Origin: Propioniciclava sp.
GTDB lineage: Bacteria; Actinomycetota; Actinomycetes; Propionibacteriales; Propionibacteriaceae
DNA: 53,884 bases
Direction: 5' to 3'
Assembly: GCF_029977985.1 (NCBI RefSeq)
Contig: NZ_JARKOT010000008.1
Coordinates: 1-53,884, forward strand
How positions within the stretch are numbered: position 1 is the first letter of the stretch; the number at the start of each line of letters is the position of its first letter. Made by a program: the position numbers and the translations under genes. The notes below the pieces were generated by a model. It searched no databases. It was not told the DNA's origin and worked only from the letters and a program-made list of their open reading frames with translations. Positions 32,954 to 39,531 of this stretch are shown piece after piece.

Positions 32954-33585
32954 CGGCCCGCCTCCTGCTGCTCGACGAGGGTCACCCGGCCCGCGGCCGC
33001 GAGCCGGCTGACGGCTTCGGCCTGGTCGGCGGCGAGGGTGAGATCGACGACCACCGAGCCGTCGGGTTGCGCCGCCGGGGCAGCGACGAGCGTCGCCGGC
33101 ACGCTGGCGGGAAGGAGGGCTGCCGCATCGGTGGCGAGCCCGTCGGCGGGTAGCGCCACGACGAGGACCGCGGTGCCGGGCAGGAGCCCGGTCGGGTAGC
33201 GACCGGCCTCCAACCGGACGCCGACCCGCGACTCACCTGCGGCAAGCCCGCCGTCGCCCACGGCGTCCGACACGACGAGCGAGCCGCCGGGCAGGTCAAC
33301 GAGGGCCACCTGGCCAATGAGCGAGTCGAGGTCGCCGGCGGGGATCGTGCGGAGTCCTGCGCCGCCGCCGACCGACACGACCGACAGGTCGGCGGCCGCG
33401 ACGACCTCGCCGCGGTAGATGGTGCGGTTGGTGCGCAGTACCTGCTCGGAGGCGGCGGCGCTCATGAAGAGATAGGCGGACGCGAGGCCGCCGAGGCACA
33501 CGGCGAGGACGCCGGCGAGCAACCACGTCGGGTTGCGGCGAAGACGAAGGCGCGGACGACGAACGTCCGGAGTGGGGGGTGTCAT
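32950..33585 (-). CDS. SAF-domain protein, CpaB/RcpC-like
   Basis: 211 aa, first gene of the tad operon. A basic N-terminus is followed by one membrane helix (about 19-42, WLLAGVLAVCLGGLASAYLF) and the SAF domain (about 52-115: TIYRGEVVAAADLSVVSVGG, TIPAGDLDSLIGQVALVDLP). The rest is an extracytoplasmic beta-rich region. CpaB-like proteins act in Flp pilus assembly near the wall. CGGAGA lies before the ATG at 33585. The N-terminal half is a paralogue of the truncated copy in the chimera at 22878. The stop overlaps the next gene by four bases. Confidence 0.82.
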   Translation of the reverse strand: MTPPTPDVRRPRLRLRRNPTWLLAGVLAVCLGGLASAYLFMSAAASEQVLRTNRTIYRGEVVAAADLSVVSVGGGAGLRTIPAGDLDSLIGQVALVDLPGGSLVVSDAVGDGGLAAGESRVGVRLEAGRYPTGLLPGTAVLVVALPADGLATDAAALLPASVPATLVAAPAAQPDGSVVVDLTLAADQAEAVSRLAAAGRVTLVEQQEAGR

Positions 33586-33621
33586 GCTTCTCCGGGGGAT
33601 CCTTGGGGTAGGACAGACCCC

Positions 33622-33627
33622 ACCGTA
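33622..33627 (-). promoter_or_regulatory. possible -10 box of the tad operon
   Basis: TACGGT on the minus strand lies 37 bp upstream of the SAF start codon and is the best -10 hexamer in the region. The -35 region is not distinct. Confidence 0.35.
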
Positions 33628-33667
33628 GGCGCGAGCGCGGACGATGCGCCAGCGGTCCACGATGTGG

Positions 33668-33705
33668 TGTGGATAACTGCGTCTCGGCCAGGTGCGCTAT
33701 CCACA
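33668..33705. promoter_or_regulatory. pair of DnaA boxes upstream of the tad operon
   Basis: TGTGGATAA (33668-33676) is a perfect DnaA box in reverse orientation; CTATCCACA (33697-33705) is a one-mismatch box facing it. They lie in the 202-bp divergent region between the tad operon and the NrtR-like gene, about 40-80 bp upstream of the candidate tad -10 box. Confidence 0.5.
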
Positions 33706-33787
33706 GGGCAACCCTTCTGGTTGGATCAACCAATAGCGGCTATAGGATGGCCGCACCCTTCTGACTCGAGTTCAAGGATGTACTGAC

Positions 33788-34438
33788 GTGGAACGGCGAC
33801 CCAGTTCGAACGTCTCCGTCGACGTGTTGACGCTGCGCTACAACGCGACCGACCGCGAGGTCGAGCTTGCGGTGTACCCGCGCGCCACCGAGCCCTACAT
33901 CGGCCAGCTGGCCCTGCCGGGCATCACGCTCCTCGAGGGCGAACGGTTGGCCGACGCCGCCCAGCGCGCCGTCCACGAGAAGCTGGGCGTCGGCGTCCGG
34001 GGCCTCGGTCCGCTCACCGTCTTCGACGAGCCGTCGCGAGACCCGCGCGGCTTCACGCTGAGCGTCGCGATGTGGGCCGTCGCCGACGGCGCAGAGCCGC
34101 ACGCCGACGTCTCGTGGTACCCACTCGACGACGTGCCCGCCCTGGCGTTCGACCACAACCAGATGGTCACCTCGACGCGGCAGATGCTCACCGACAAGCT
34201 GTGGCGCGATCTGGCGTTCACGCGGGCGCTGACCGGCCCGGAGTTCCCGGTCTCGGCGGCGGTGGCCATGACGCGGTCGCTGTCGGGCTCCGACCCCGAT
34301 CGGGGCAACCTCAACCGGCGGCTCCAGTCGGTGCCCGGGCTGAACGTCGGTCACAAGCGGGTCGTGCTGGGACGCGGCCGGCCCGGCGCGCTCTGGGTCT
34401 GGGCCGAGGACGCCGTCGCGCAGGAGCCCGTCGCCTGA
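33788..34438 (+). CDS. NrtR-like regulator with degenerate Nudix domain
   Basis: 216 aa. The N-terminal 130 residues resemble a Nudix fold, but the Nudix box reads GITLLEGE...RAVHEKLGV, so the REUxEE catalytic glutamates are only partly kept; hydrolysis is unlikely and the domain is probably a ligand sensor. The C-terminal 80 residues (TRALTGPEFPVSAAVAMTRS, then LNRRLQSVPGLNVGHKRV) resemble the NrtR winged helix. NrtR proteins usually control NAD metabolism or other ADP-ribose-sensing genes; no NAD gene is next to it. The GTG at 33788 follows AAGGA, with a TTGGAT...TAGGAT promoter upstream (from about 33725). It is divergent from the tad operon and could regulate it. Confidence 0.72.
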   Translation: MERRPSSNVSVDVLTLRYNATDREVELAVYPRATEPYIGQLALPGITLLEGERLADAAQRAVHEKLGVGVRGLGPLTVFDEPSRDPRGFTLSVAMWAVADGAEPHADVSWYPLDDVPALAFDHNQMVTSTRQMLTDKLWRDLAFTRALTGPEFPVSAAVAMTRSLSGSDPDRGNLNRRLQSVPGLNVGHKRVVLGRGRPGALWVWAEDAVAQEPVA

Positions 34439-34440
34439 CG

Positions 34441-34510
34441 CCGCGCCCGGGCCACCGCGCCCGTGCCACCGCGCCCGGGCCGCCGCGCCCGTGCCACCGC
34501 GCCCGTGCCA
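34441..34510. repeat. 14-bp tandem repeat, five units
   Basis: Five consecutive units of the form CCGCGCCCGKGCCA, differing only at two positions, begin three bases after the stop codon of the NrtR-like gene. A short GC-rich microsatellite of this type is liable to change copy number. Confidence 0.85.
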
Positions 34511-34532
34511 CCCCGAGAGCATGCGCTCCGCG

Positions 34533-34567
34533 CTGTCACGGTGAAGCGACCCGTTCCAGCGTGACAG
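34533..34567. repeat. dispersed inverted repeat, copy A
   Basis: CTGTCACG at the left pairs with CGTGACAG at the right end of a 35-bp element. Its interior is very close to the reverse complement of copy C at 37733-37767 (about 31 of 35 bases by eye). It lies between two convergent genes. Confidence 0.65.
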
Positions 34568-34625
34568 ATTGAAACGGAGATGTCGGGGAACTGTTCTCGG
34601 CCGGCCCCGACGATCCCCGGTCCTT

Positions 34626-34670
34626 CGCCTCGCGCTCCTTAGCCTCGCGCTCCTTAGCCTCGCGCTCAGC
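34626..34670. repeat. 15-bp tandem repeat, three units
   Basis: Three units of AGCCTCGCGCTCCTT (first and last slightly changed) lie directly before copy B of the inverted repeat. Read on the minus strand they would spell repeated EREAK, but no supported gene covers them. Confidence 0.8.
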
Positions 34671-34708
34671 ACTGTCACGCTTGAACCGACGGCTCAAGCG
34701 TGACAGTG
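34670..34708. repeat. dispersed inverted repeat, copy B (perfect 15-bp arms)
   Basis: CACTGTCACGCTTGA (34670-34684) and TCAAGCGTGACAGTG (34694-34708) are perfect inverted arms with a nine-base loop. It is of the same family as copies A and C. Lying between convergent genes, it could act as a bidirectional terminator, though it lacks a T-run. Confidence 0.75.
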
Positions 34709-34773
34709 CGAAACGAGGCATCCGACCCCGCTCCTGGTCCCGGCAGCGTCCGGGTCCGGAGGGCCCGGATGGA

Positions 34774-35856
34774 TCAGGGCTGAGCGTGCAGCGGGTCGGC
34801 GTTGCAGGTGACGAACTCGTCCGAGGAGAGCACGGTGCGGCCGGGGGAGGCCATGTCGTGGGCGTAGTCGTCGGCGGTGTAACCGGCGTCGACAGCCCCC
34901 AGACGCACCAGGCACGCGGCCATGATGGTGAATTCATCGAGATGGTCCGGGTTGCGCTTGATCTGGTCCGCGAGAGCGGGGACCATGCCGCTCGTCTCGC
35001 GCTCGCAGGCGTTCACGACCGCGCCGAGGTTGTCGGGCTCGGTGCCGTCGGTCGACGTGGCGGTGAAGCCGCCGGTGGCGCCGTTCCAGGCGACGTCGTA
35101 TCCCTTGCCGGCCATGCAGGCGCTGAAGGCGTCGGTGAGTTCGGCGTACTCGGCGTCGGTGACGGCCTCGTCGGCGAGGATGGCGCGCTGCCTCTCGGTG
35201 GTGGTCTCCTGCCACGTGCGCGTGAACTCGTCGGCCCACGGCCCGGTGAAGGTGGGGGTGTCGTCGCGGGTGATCGTGGGCTCGGGCGCCTCCCTGGGCA
35301 GCTGGGCGATGACCTGCTCGGCAGGCAGCTGCTCGCATGTGCCGACCGCACCGGAGGCATACCCCACGCCCAGCACCCAGGTTTCCTGCTGACCGCTGCC
35401 CTGCCACGACGACTCGAGGACGAGCGTCAAGCCAGACCCGGCGACCGACGCGGGCACGGTGATCGATTGGCTTCCGTTCAGGTCACTGACCACCTGCATC
35501 CAGCTGTCCGGTGGCGTCGCCTCGGTGTACCGGCCGGGGGCGCACATCGTGCCCGGCTCGGTGTAGGTGACGTCAGCGGTGATTCCCTCGCGGGCGAGGG
35601 CGGCCTCGAGCGCGTCGGCCCCCTCGAGCCGGTTGACGGTGACGGTCACCGACCCGTCCGCGTGGGGCGTGAGGGCGTACGCGGGAGTCGCGTTGGTGGT
35701 GAGCAGGACGCCGGCGCTGGTCAGCCCCACGGCGGCGGCAGCGGCGGCGACCGCGAGCCAGCGGCGTCCGGACCTGCGTTGGGGGGCGCGAGTCGCGATC
35801 TCGGAGCGCAGTTCGGCGAGGAGCTTGGTTTCGAAGGAATCGAGTTCGGTGGGCAT
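34774..35856 (-). CDS. membrane-anchored partner of the ECF sigma factor, possible anti-sigma
   Basis: 360 aa. A short cytoplasmic N-terminus (1-31), one membrane helix (about 32-53, AVAAAAAAVGLTSAGVLLTT) and a large extracytoplasmic domain. It starts one base after the ECF sigma gene, the usual place of an anti-sigma factor, but the cytoplasmic tail is very short and lacks the HxxxCxxC zinc motif. The outer domain has cysteines in GTMCAPGRY, GTCEQL, SACMAGKGYD, NACERET, AACLVRL and VTCNADP, likely disulfide-bonded. I infer an envelope sensor coupled to the sigma factor; sigma binding is not proven. Confidence 0.6.
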   Translation of the reverse strand: MPTELDSFETKLLAELRSEIATRAPQRRSGRRWLAVAAAAAAVGLTSAGVLLTTNATPAYALTPHADGSVTVTVNRLEGADALEAALAREGITADVTYTEPGTMCAPGRYTEATPPDSWMQVVSDLNGSQSITVPASVAGSGLTLVLESSWQGSGQQETWVLGVGYASGAVGTCEQLPAEQVIAQLPREAPEPTITRDDTPTFTGPWADEFTRTWQETTTERQRAILADEAVTDAEYAELTDAFSACMAGKGYDVAWNGATGGFTATSTDGTEPDNLGAVVNACERETSGMVPALADQIKRNPDHLDEFTIMAACLVRLGAVDAGYTADDYAHDMASPGRTVLSSDEFVTCNADPLHAQP

Positions 35857-35857
35857 G

Positions 35858-36430
35858 TCAGGCCTCCTGGGTGGTGAGGGTGAGGGTGTCTTCGTCGGCC
35901 AGCACGGACGCCAGCCGCTGCCGGGCCCGGTGGAGCCGGACCCGCGCGGTGCCAGGCTCCACCCCGAGCAGGGCGGCGACGTCGGCGAGCGGAAGGCCGT
36001 CGACGGAGACGAGTTCGAGGATGGCGCGGTCGGTCTCGGCGAGACAGGCCATCGCGGTGAGGGTGCGGCGGGCGTCGCGTTCGGCGTCGAGGCGGGCCTC
36101 GATGTGGGCGAGGGAGTCTTCGTCGAGGAGAGCCCGCCCGCGGATGCGACTGACGGCGCGCAACTCGCGGGCCCGGTTGCGGAGCCGGTCGGCGACGACG
36201 TTGCGGGCGATCCCGAAGAGCCAGGCCACCTCGTTGCCGAGGCGAGGATCGTAGGTGTGGCTACGTTCGATGACGGCGACGAACACGTCGGCGGTCAGGT
36301 CGGCGGCGACGTGGGGGTCGTCGACGCGGCGGGCGATGAACGTCTCCACGGCCCGGACGTGCGCCCGGTAGAACACCTCGAAGGCATCCGGGTCCCGTCC
36401 GAAGGCGGTGGGGGCGGGTGACTGCTTCAT
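35858..36430 (-). CDS. ECF-type RNA polymerase sigma factor
   Basis: 190 aa with both ECF regions. Sigma-2 spans about 18-90 (FYRAHVRAVETFIARRVDDP, VAADLTADVFVAVIERSHTY, NEVAWLFGIARNVVADRLRN) and sigma-4 about 125-180 (RTLTAMACLAETDRAILELV, DGLPLADVAALLGVEPGTAR, VRLHRARQRL). It directs polymerase to a small regulon, probably including its own promoter; the upstream stretch with GTAGTGTAAC is a candidate site. It forms an operon with the membrane protein that follows by one base. Confidence 0.9.
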   Translation of the reverse strand: MKQSPAPTAFGRDPDAFEVFYRAHVRAVETFIARRVDDPHVAADLTADVFVAVIERSHTYDPRLGNEVAWLFGIARNVVADRLRNRARELRAVSRIRGRALLDEDSLAHIEARLDAERDARRTLTAMACLAETDRAILELVSVDGLPLADVAALLGVEPGTARVRLHRARQRLASVLADEDTLTLTTQEA

Positions 36431-36482
36431 GCCTGTTCTTCGCCGTTGGGACGCCGCCGTTACACTACCCTGCCCTGCCGGG

Positions 36483-37673
36483 TCAGCGGACGGCGATCTC
36501 GAAGCCGCGCAAAGCGTAGCCGGCGATGAGTTCGTCCCATTCGAGGTGGGGTTCGGTGACCAGTTCGAGGTCGTGGCCGAGCAGCCGGGTGAGGAACACG
36601 TCGGACTCGCGCAGGGCGAGCGCGTTGCCGGGGCACTTGTGGGGTCCGTCGCCGAAGCTCATGACCTCCTCCGACCAGCCCTTCGGCAGATCCCGGCCGG
36701 GGCAGATGCGTTCGGGCTCGGCACCCACGATGCGCTCGTCGGCGTTGGTCTGACGGGTGCCGAGATCGATGAGGGCGCCTTGGGGGATGGTGTGGGTCTG
36801 GTCGCCGTCGGTGACGGTGAGGTCGGCTTGGGCTCGGCGGAACAGGTGGCCGACCACGGGTTCGAGGCGGAGGATCTCGCCGAGGATGGCGAGGCGTTCA
36901 GGCTCGCCGGCTGTGAGGTAGCGGTCGCGCAGCGGCGGCGTCCGGAGGAAGTGGAGGGTGGCCATGGAGATGAACTCGCGCGTGGTGACCATGCCGGCGG
37001 CGCCGTAGGTGACGCACTCGATGAGGATGCCGGAATCGGCGTACCCCTCGCCGAGGAGGTGGGTGATGACGTCTTCTTGGGGGTCCTTGCGGCGGGCCAC
37101 GATGGCGGGGCGAACGTCGGCGAGGTAGAAGGCGAGCATGGGGAGGTTGCCGGCGATGGCCGCCCTGATGGCCTGGAAGCGGGAGCGGCCGACGCCGGGC
37201 CGGGTGAGGTCGAACGGCGGCTGGTCGAAGAACTTCTCCAGCCGGCCGGCCATCTTGTCCATGTCGGAGTTGGTGAGGCCGATGACTTGCGAGGCGACTT
37301 CGACGGAGTAGCGGAGGGTCACGCGGTCGAGGCGGCTGGTCGGTTGGTCCGCCATGGAGGCGATGAGCGCGTCGGCCCGGGCCTCCATGAAGGCGTGGTA
37401 GCGCGTGGCGACGGTCTTGGGAGCGAAGTAGCGGGCCACCTTCGCGCGCTGCTGGCGATGGGGTTCGCCATCCATGAAGAGGATGGGCGTGTCCTTCATG
37501 CGGCCGGTGAGCGATTCGGCAGTGAAGCCGGCCTGGGTCGTGGCGTCCCGTGCGCGGAGGACCTGCCGGGCCACCTCCGCCGACCGGATGAGCCACACAC
37601 CGTCGCGTTCCTCGACGCGGGGCGTGCGCTGTTCGTGGGGGCGCGTGGAAATGCGGTCTGACGCGCTTGTCAT
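36483..37673 (-). CDS. cytochrome P450
   Basis: 396 aa soluble P450. The heme loop FGDGPHKCPG supplies the thiolate ligand at Cys347, and the ExxR pair is in LAILGEILRLEPVV. In the I-helix the oxygen-activation motif reads YGAAGMVTTREF, with valine where an acidic residue normally precedes threonine, which may change proton delivery. The start at 37673 (MTSASDRISTRPHEQ) was chosen as the first ATG with family-like length. No ferredoxin or ferredoxin reductase gene is adjacent, so electron donors must lie elsewhere. Substrate unknown. Confidence 0.9.
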   Translation of the reverse strand: MTSASDRISTRPHEQRTPRVEERDGVWLIRSAEVARQVLRARDATTQAGFTAESLTGRMKDTPILFMDGEPHRQQRAKVARYFAPKTVATRYHAFMEARADALIASMADQPTSRLDRVTLRYSVEVASQVIGLTNSDMDKMAGRLEKFFDQPPFDLTRPGVGRSRFQAIRAAIAGNLPMLAFYLADVRPAIVARRKDPQEDVITHLLGEGYADSGILIECVTYGAAGMVTTREFISMATLHFLRTPPLRDRYLTAGEPERLAILGEILRLEPVVGHLFRRAQADLTVTDGDQTHTIPQGALIDLGTRQTNADERIVGAEPERICPGRDLPKGWSEEVMSFGDGPHKCPGNALALRESDVFLTRLLGHDLELVTEPHLEWDELIAGYALRGFEIAVR

Positions 37674-37732
37674 GGCTCCATTCAACCCTGTCGGGCCGGC
37701 CGTGTCTGCGGGTCCGGACACTGCGGTCTGCA

Positions 37733-37767
37733 CAGTCACGCTGGAACGGGTCGACTTCCCGTGACAG
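37733..37767. repeat. dispersed inverted repeat, copy C (opposite orientation to A)
   Basis: CAGTCACG and CGTGACAG bound a 35-bp element whose reverse complement shares the internal GTCGACCCGTTCCAGCGTGA-like core with copy A (about 31 of 35). It lies between the divergent P450 and PCMT genes, so it cannot be a simple terminator for both. Confidence 0.65.
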
Positions 37768-37832
37768 TGCCGAGCGTGCACTGGCAGGAGCGCATCGGCA
37801 GGAGCCGCCGCTGCTGACCGGCCCGCGCGGCC

Positions 37833-37838
37833 TACGAT
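37833..37838 (+). promoter_or_regulatory. -10 box of leaderless PCMT gene
   Basis: TACGAT lies exactly six bases before the ATG at 37845, which puts the transcription start on the start codon. Confidence 0.5.
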
Positions 37839-37844
37839 CGGGGC

Positions 37845-38426
37845 ATGGTCGGACCGTCCCAGCCGCGCGACAAGGTGGCGGAGGCGTTCGTCGCCGTGCC
37901 GCGGGTCGACTTCCTGCCGCCCGACGTCCGCCCGTGGGCCGCCGCCGACCGGCCGCTGCCGATCGGGCACGGCGCCACCAACTCACAGCCGTGGACGGTC
38001 GCCTACATGCTGCGCCTGCTCGACGTCGGCCCTGGTCAGCGCGTGCTCGACGTCGGGTCCGGGTCGGGGTGGACGACCGGACTGCTCGCGTGGCTCGTCG
38101 GCACAGCCGGCACGGTCGTCGGCGTCGAACTCGTCCCCGAACTGGTCGCCATGGGGCGGGTGCACCTCGGGGCCCGGTTCGGCTGGGCGCGGATCGAGCA
38201 GGCGGCGCCCGGAGTGCTCGGCTGGCCGGACGCCGCACCGTACGACCGCATCCTGGTCAGCGCCGACGGGGGCCTTGTGCCGGCCGAACTCGAGGACCAA
38301 CTCGCGCCCGGCGGCCGGATGGTGCTGCCGGTCCGCCAGCAGATGGTCGTGGTGGAGCGGGCGGCGTCCGGGCACGTGCGCCGCGCCCCGACGGGGGACC
38401 TGTTCAGCTTCGTCCCGCTGCGCTAG
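37845..38426 (+). CDS. protein-L-isoaspartate O-methyltransferase-like protein
   Basis: 193 aa SAM-dependent methyltransferase. The PCMT pattern is clear: VPRVDFLPPDVRPWAAADRP, LPIGHGATNSQPWTVAYML, then SAM motif I VLDVGSGSGWTTGLLA (about 68-83), VVGVELVPEL (motif II) and YDRILVSADGGLVPAELEDQ. PCMT repairs isoaspartyl residues in aged proteins by methylation. Slightly short but complete. No ribosome site; a -10 box six bases upstream indicates a leaderless mRNA. It converges with the GDPD gene. Confidence 0.85.
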   Translation: MVGPSQPRDKVAEAFVAVPRVDFLPPDVRPWAAADRPLPIGHGATNSQPWTVAYMLRLLDVGPGQRVLDVGSGSGWTTGLLAWLVGTAGTVVGVELVPELVAMGRVHLGARFGWARIEQAAPGVLGWPDAAPYDRILVSADGGLVPAELEDQLAPGGRMVLPVRQQMVVVERAASGHVRRAPTGDLFSFVPLR

Positions 38427-38477
38427 CGGCCCTTCGGGCTGCTCGTCGGTGTCCCGACGGCGTGGCCGGGCTCGCCC

Positions 38478-39458
38478 TCATCGCCGCCCCAGCCGTTCCA
38501 TCTCTGCGACGACCGCACCGACCTCGTTCGTGACGACGTAGCCGCTGGCGGCGTCAGGGATCTCGGCGAGCAGGGCCGGATCGTCGAAGCCCTGATGGGT
38601 GCGATCGGCCGACGCGACGAGCAGGACGAGGGTGTCGGCGTCCGCCATGCGCTGGGTGAAGCGTCCGGGCCAGCCCCACACCCAGCGAGCCCGGTCCAAC
38701 GGCACGCCGACGAGCCCGCCCCGCAGGGCGTCCGGAACGACGCCGGTCCAGCCGGTGAGCTCGTAGGAGATGAGGTCGTCCTTGGCGTGCTTGTTGCCCG
38801 TCGAGCGGACCGCCGGCACGAGCGCACGCAGGCGCTCGACCGGCGCCGGGCCGCCGTAGACGGCGATGCGGCTCGTGGCCTGGCCGCGCGCGCTGAGGTA
38901 GTCCGCGAGCCGTTCGCCCTCCACCGGATCGTTGCTCTTGACGTTGATGAGGATGAGCTGGTCGCCGAAGGCGTCGAGCACCTCGCTGAGCAGCGGGATC
39001 TGACCGGCCCAGCGGCCCTGGAAGGGATACGTCTGACCGCCGTCGGCGGTGTAGTAGTAGGCGGGGTCGAGGCCCCGGATGGTGGCGCTGTCGTTCTCAC
39101 GCGTGACGCCGTGGCCGTCGGTCGCGCAGTCGAGGGTCCAGTCGTGGAAGACGACGAACTCACCGTCGGTGGTGGGCTGGACGTCGATCTCGATGCCGTC
39201 CGCGCCGAGCCGCACCGCCTCCCGCATCGAGGCGAGGGTGTTCTCCACGAACGCGTGGCGGGGCGGGGCGATGTTCCGGGCGAAGCAGCGGTCGTTGCCG
39301 AGGTCGACCGACGTGGTCTGCGTGACGCCGCGATGGGCCAGCACCTTGAGCGGCCGCACTGCGCGGTCGAACGCCGACGTGTTGTTCGCCCACAGCCCAC
39401 CCGCCACGACGGCCACTGCGGCGATCAGGACGAGGGTGATGCGGCGACGACGGGGCAC
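38478..39458 (-). CDS. glycerophosphodiester phosphodiesterase-family protein
   Basis: 326 aa. A membrane anchor or uncleaved signal (about 7-25) is followed by a GDPD TIM barrel with all early motifs: LAHRG at 40-44, VENT at 71-74, GIEIDVQPTTDGEFVVFHD at 88-106 (E90, D92, H105). It would hydrolyse glycerophosphodiesters outside the membrane or related polymer linkages. The later motif with INVKS also fits. The GTG at 39458 lies seven bases after a TAGAGT box, so it is probably leaderless. Confidence 0.87.
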   Translation of the reverse strand: MPRRRRITLVLIAAVAVVAGGLWANNTSAFDRAVRPLKVLAHRGVTQTTSVDLGNDRCFARNIAPPRHAFVENTLASMREAVRLGADGIEIDVQPTTDGEFVVFHDWTLDCATDGHGVTRENDSATIRGLDPAYYYTADGGQTYPFQGRWAGQIPLLSEVLDAFGDQLILINVKSNDPVEGERLADYLSARGQATSRIAVYGGPAPVERLRALVPAVRSTGNKHAKDDLISYELTGWTGVVPDALRGGLVGVPLDRARWVWGWPGRFTQRMADADTLVLLVASADRTHQGFDDPALLAEIPDAASGYVVTNEVGAVVAEMERLGRR

Positions 39459-39531
39459 CCGAGCGACTCTAGCCGAGGACTGATCCGCTCCTCTCGTCCG
39501 AAGCCGGCCGAAGACCCCAGGCGGGTCATCC

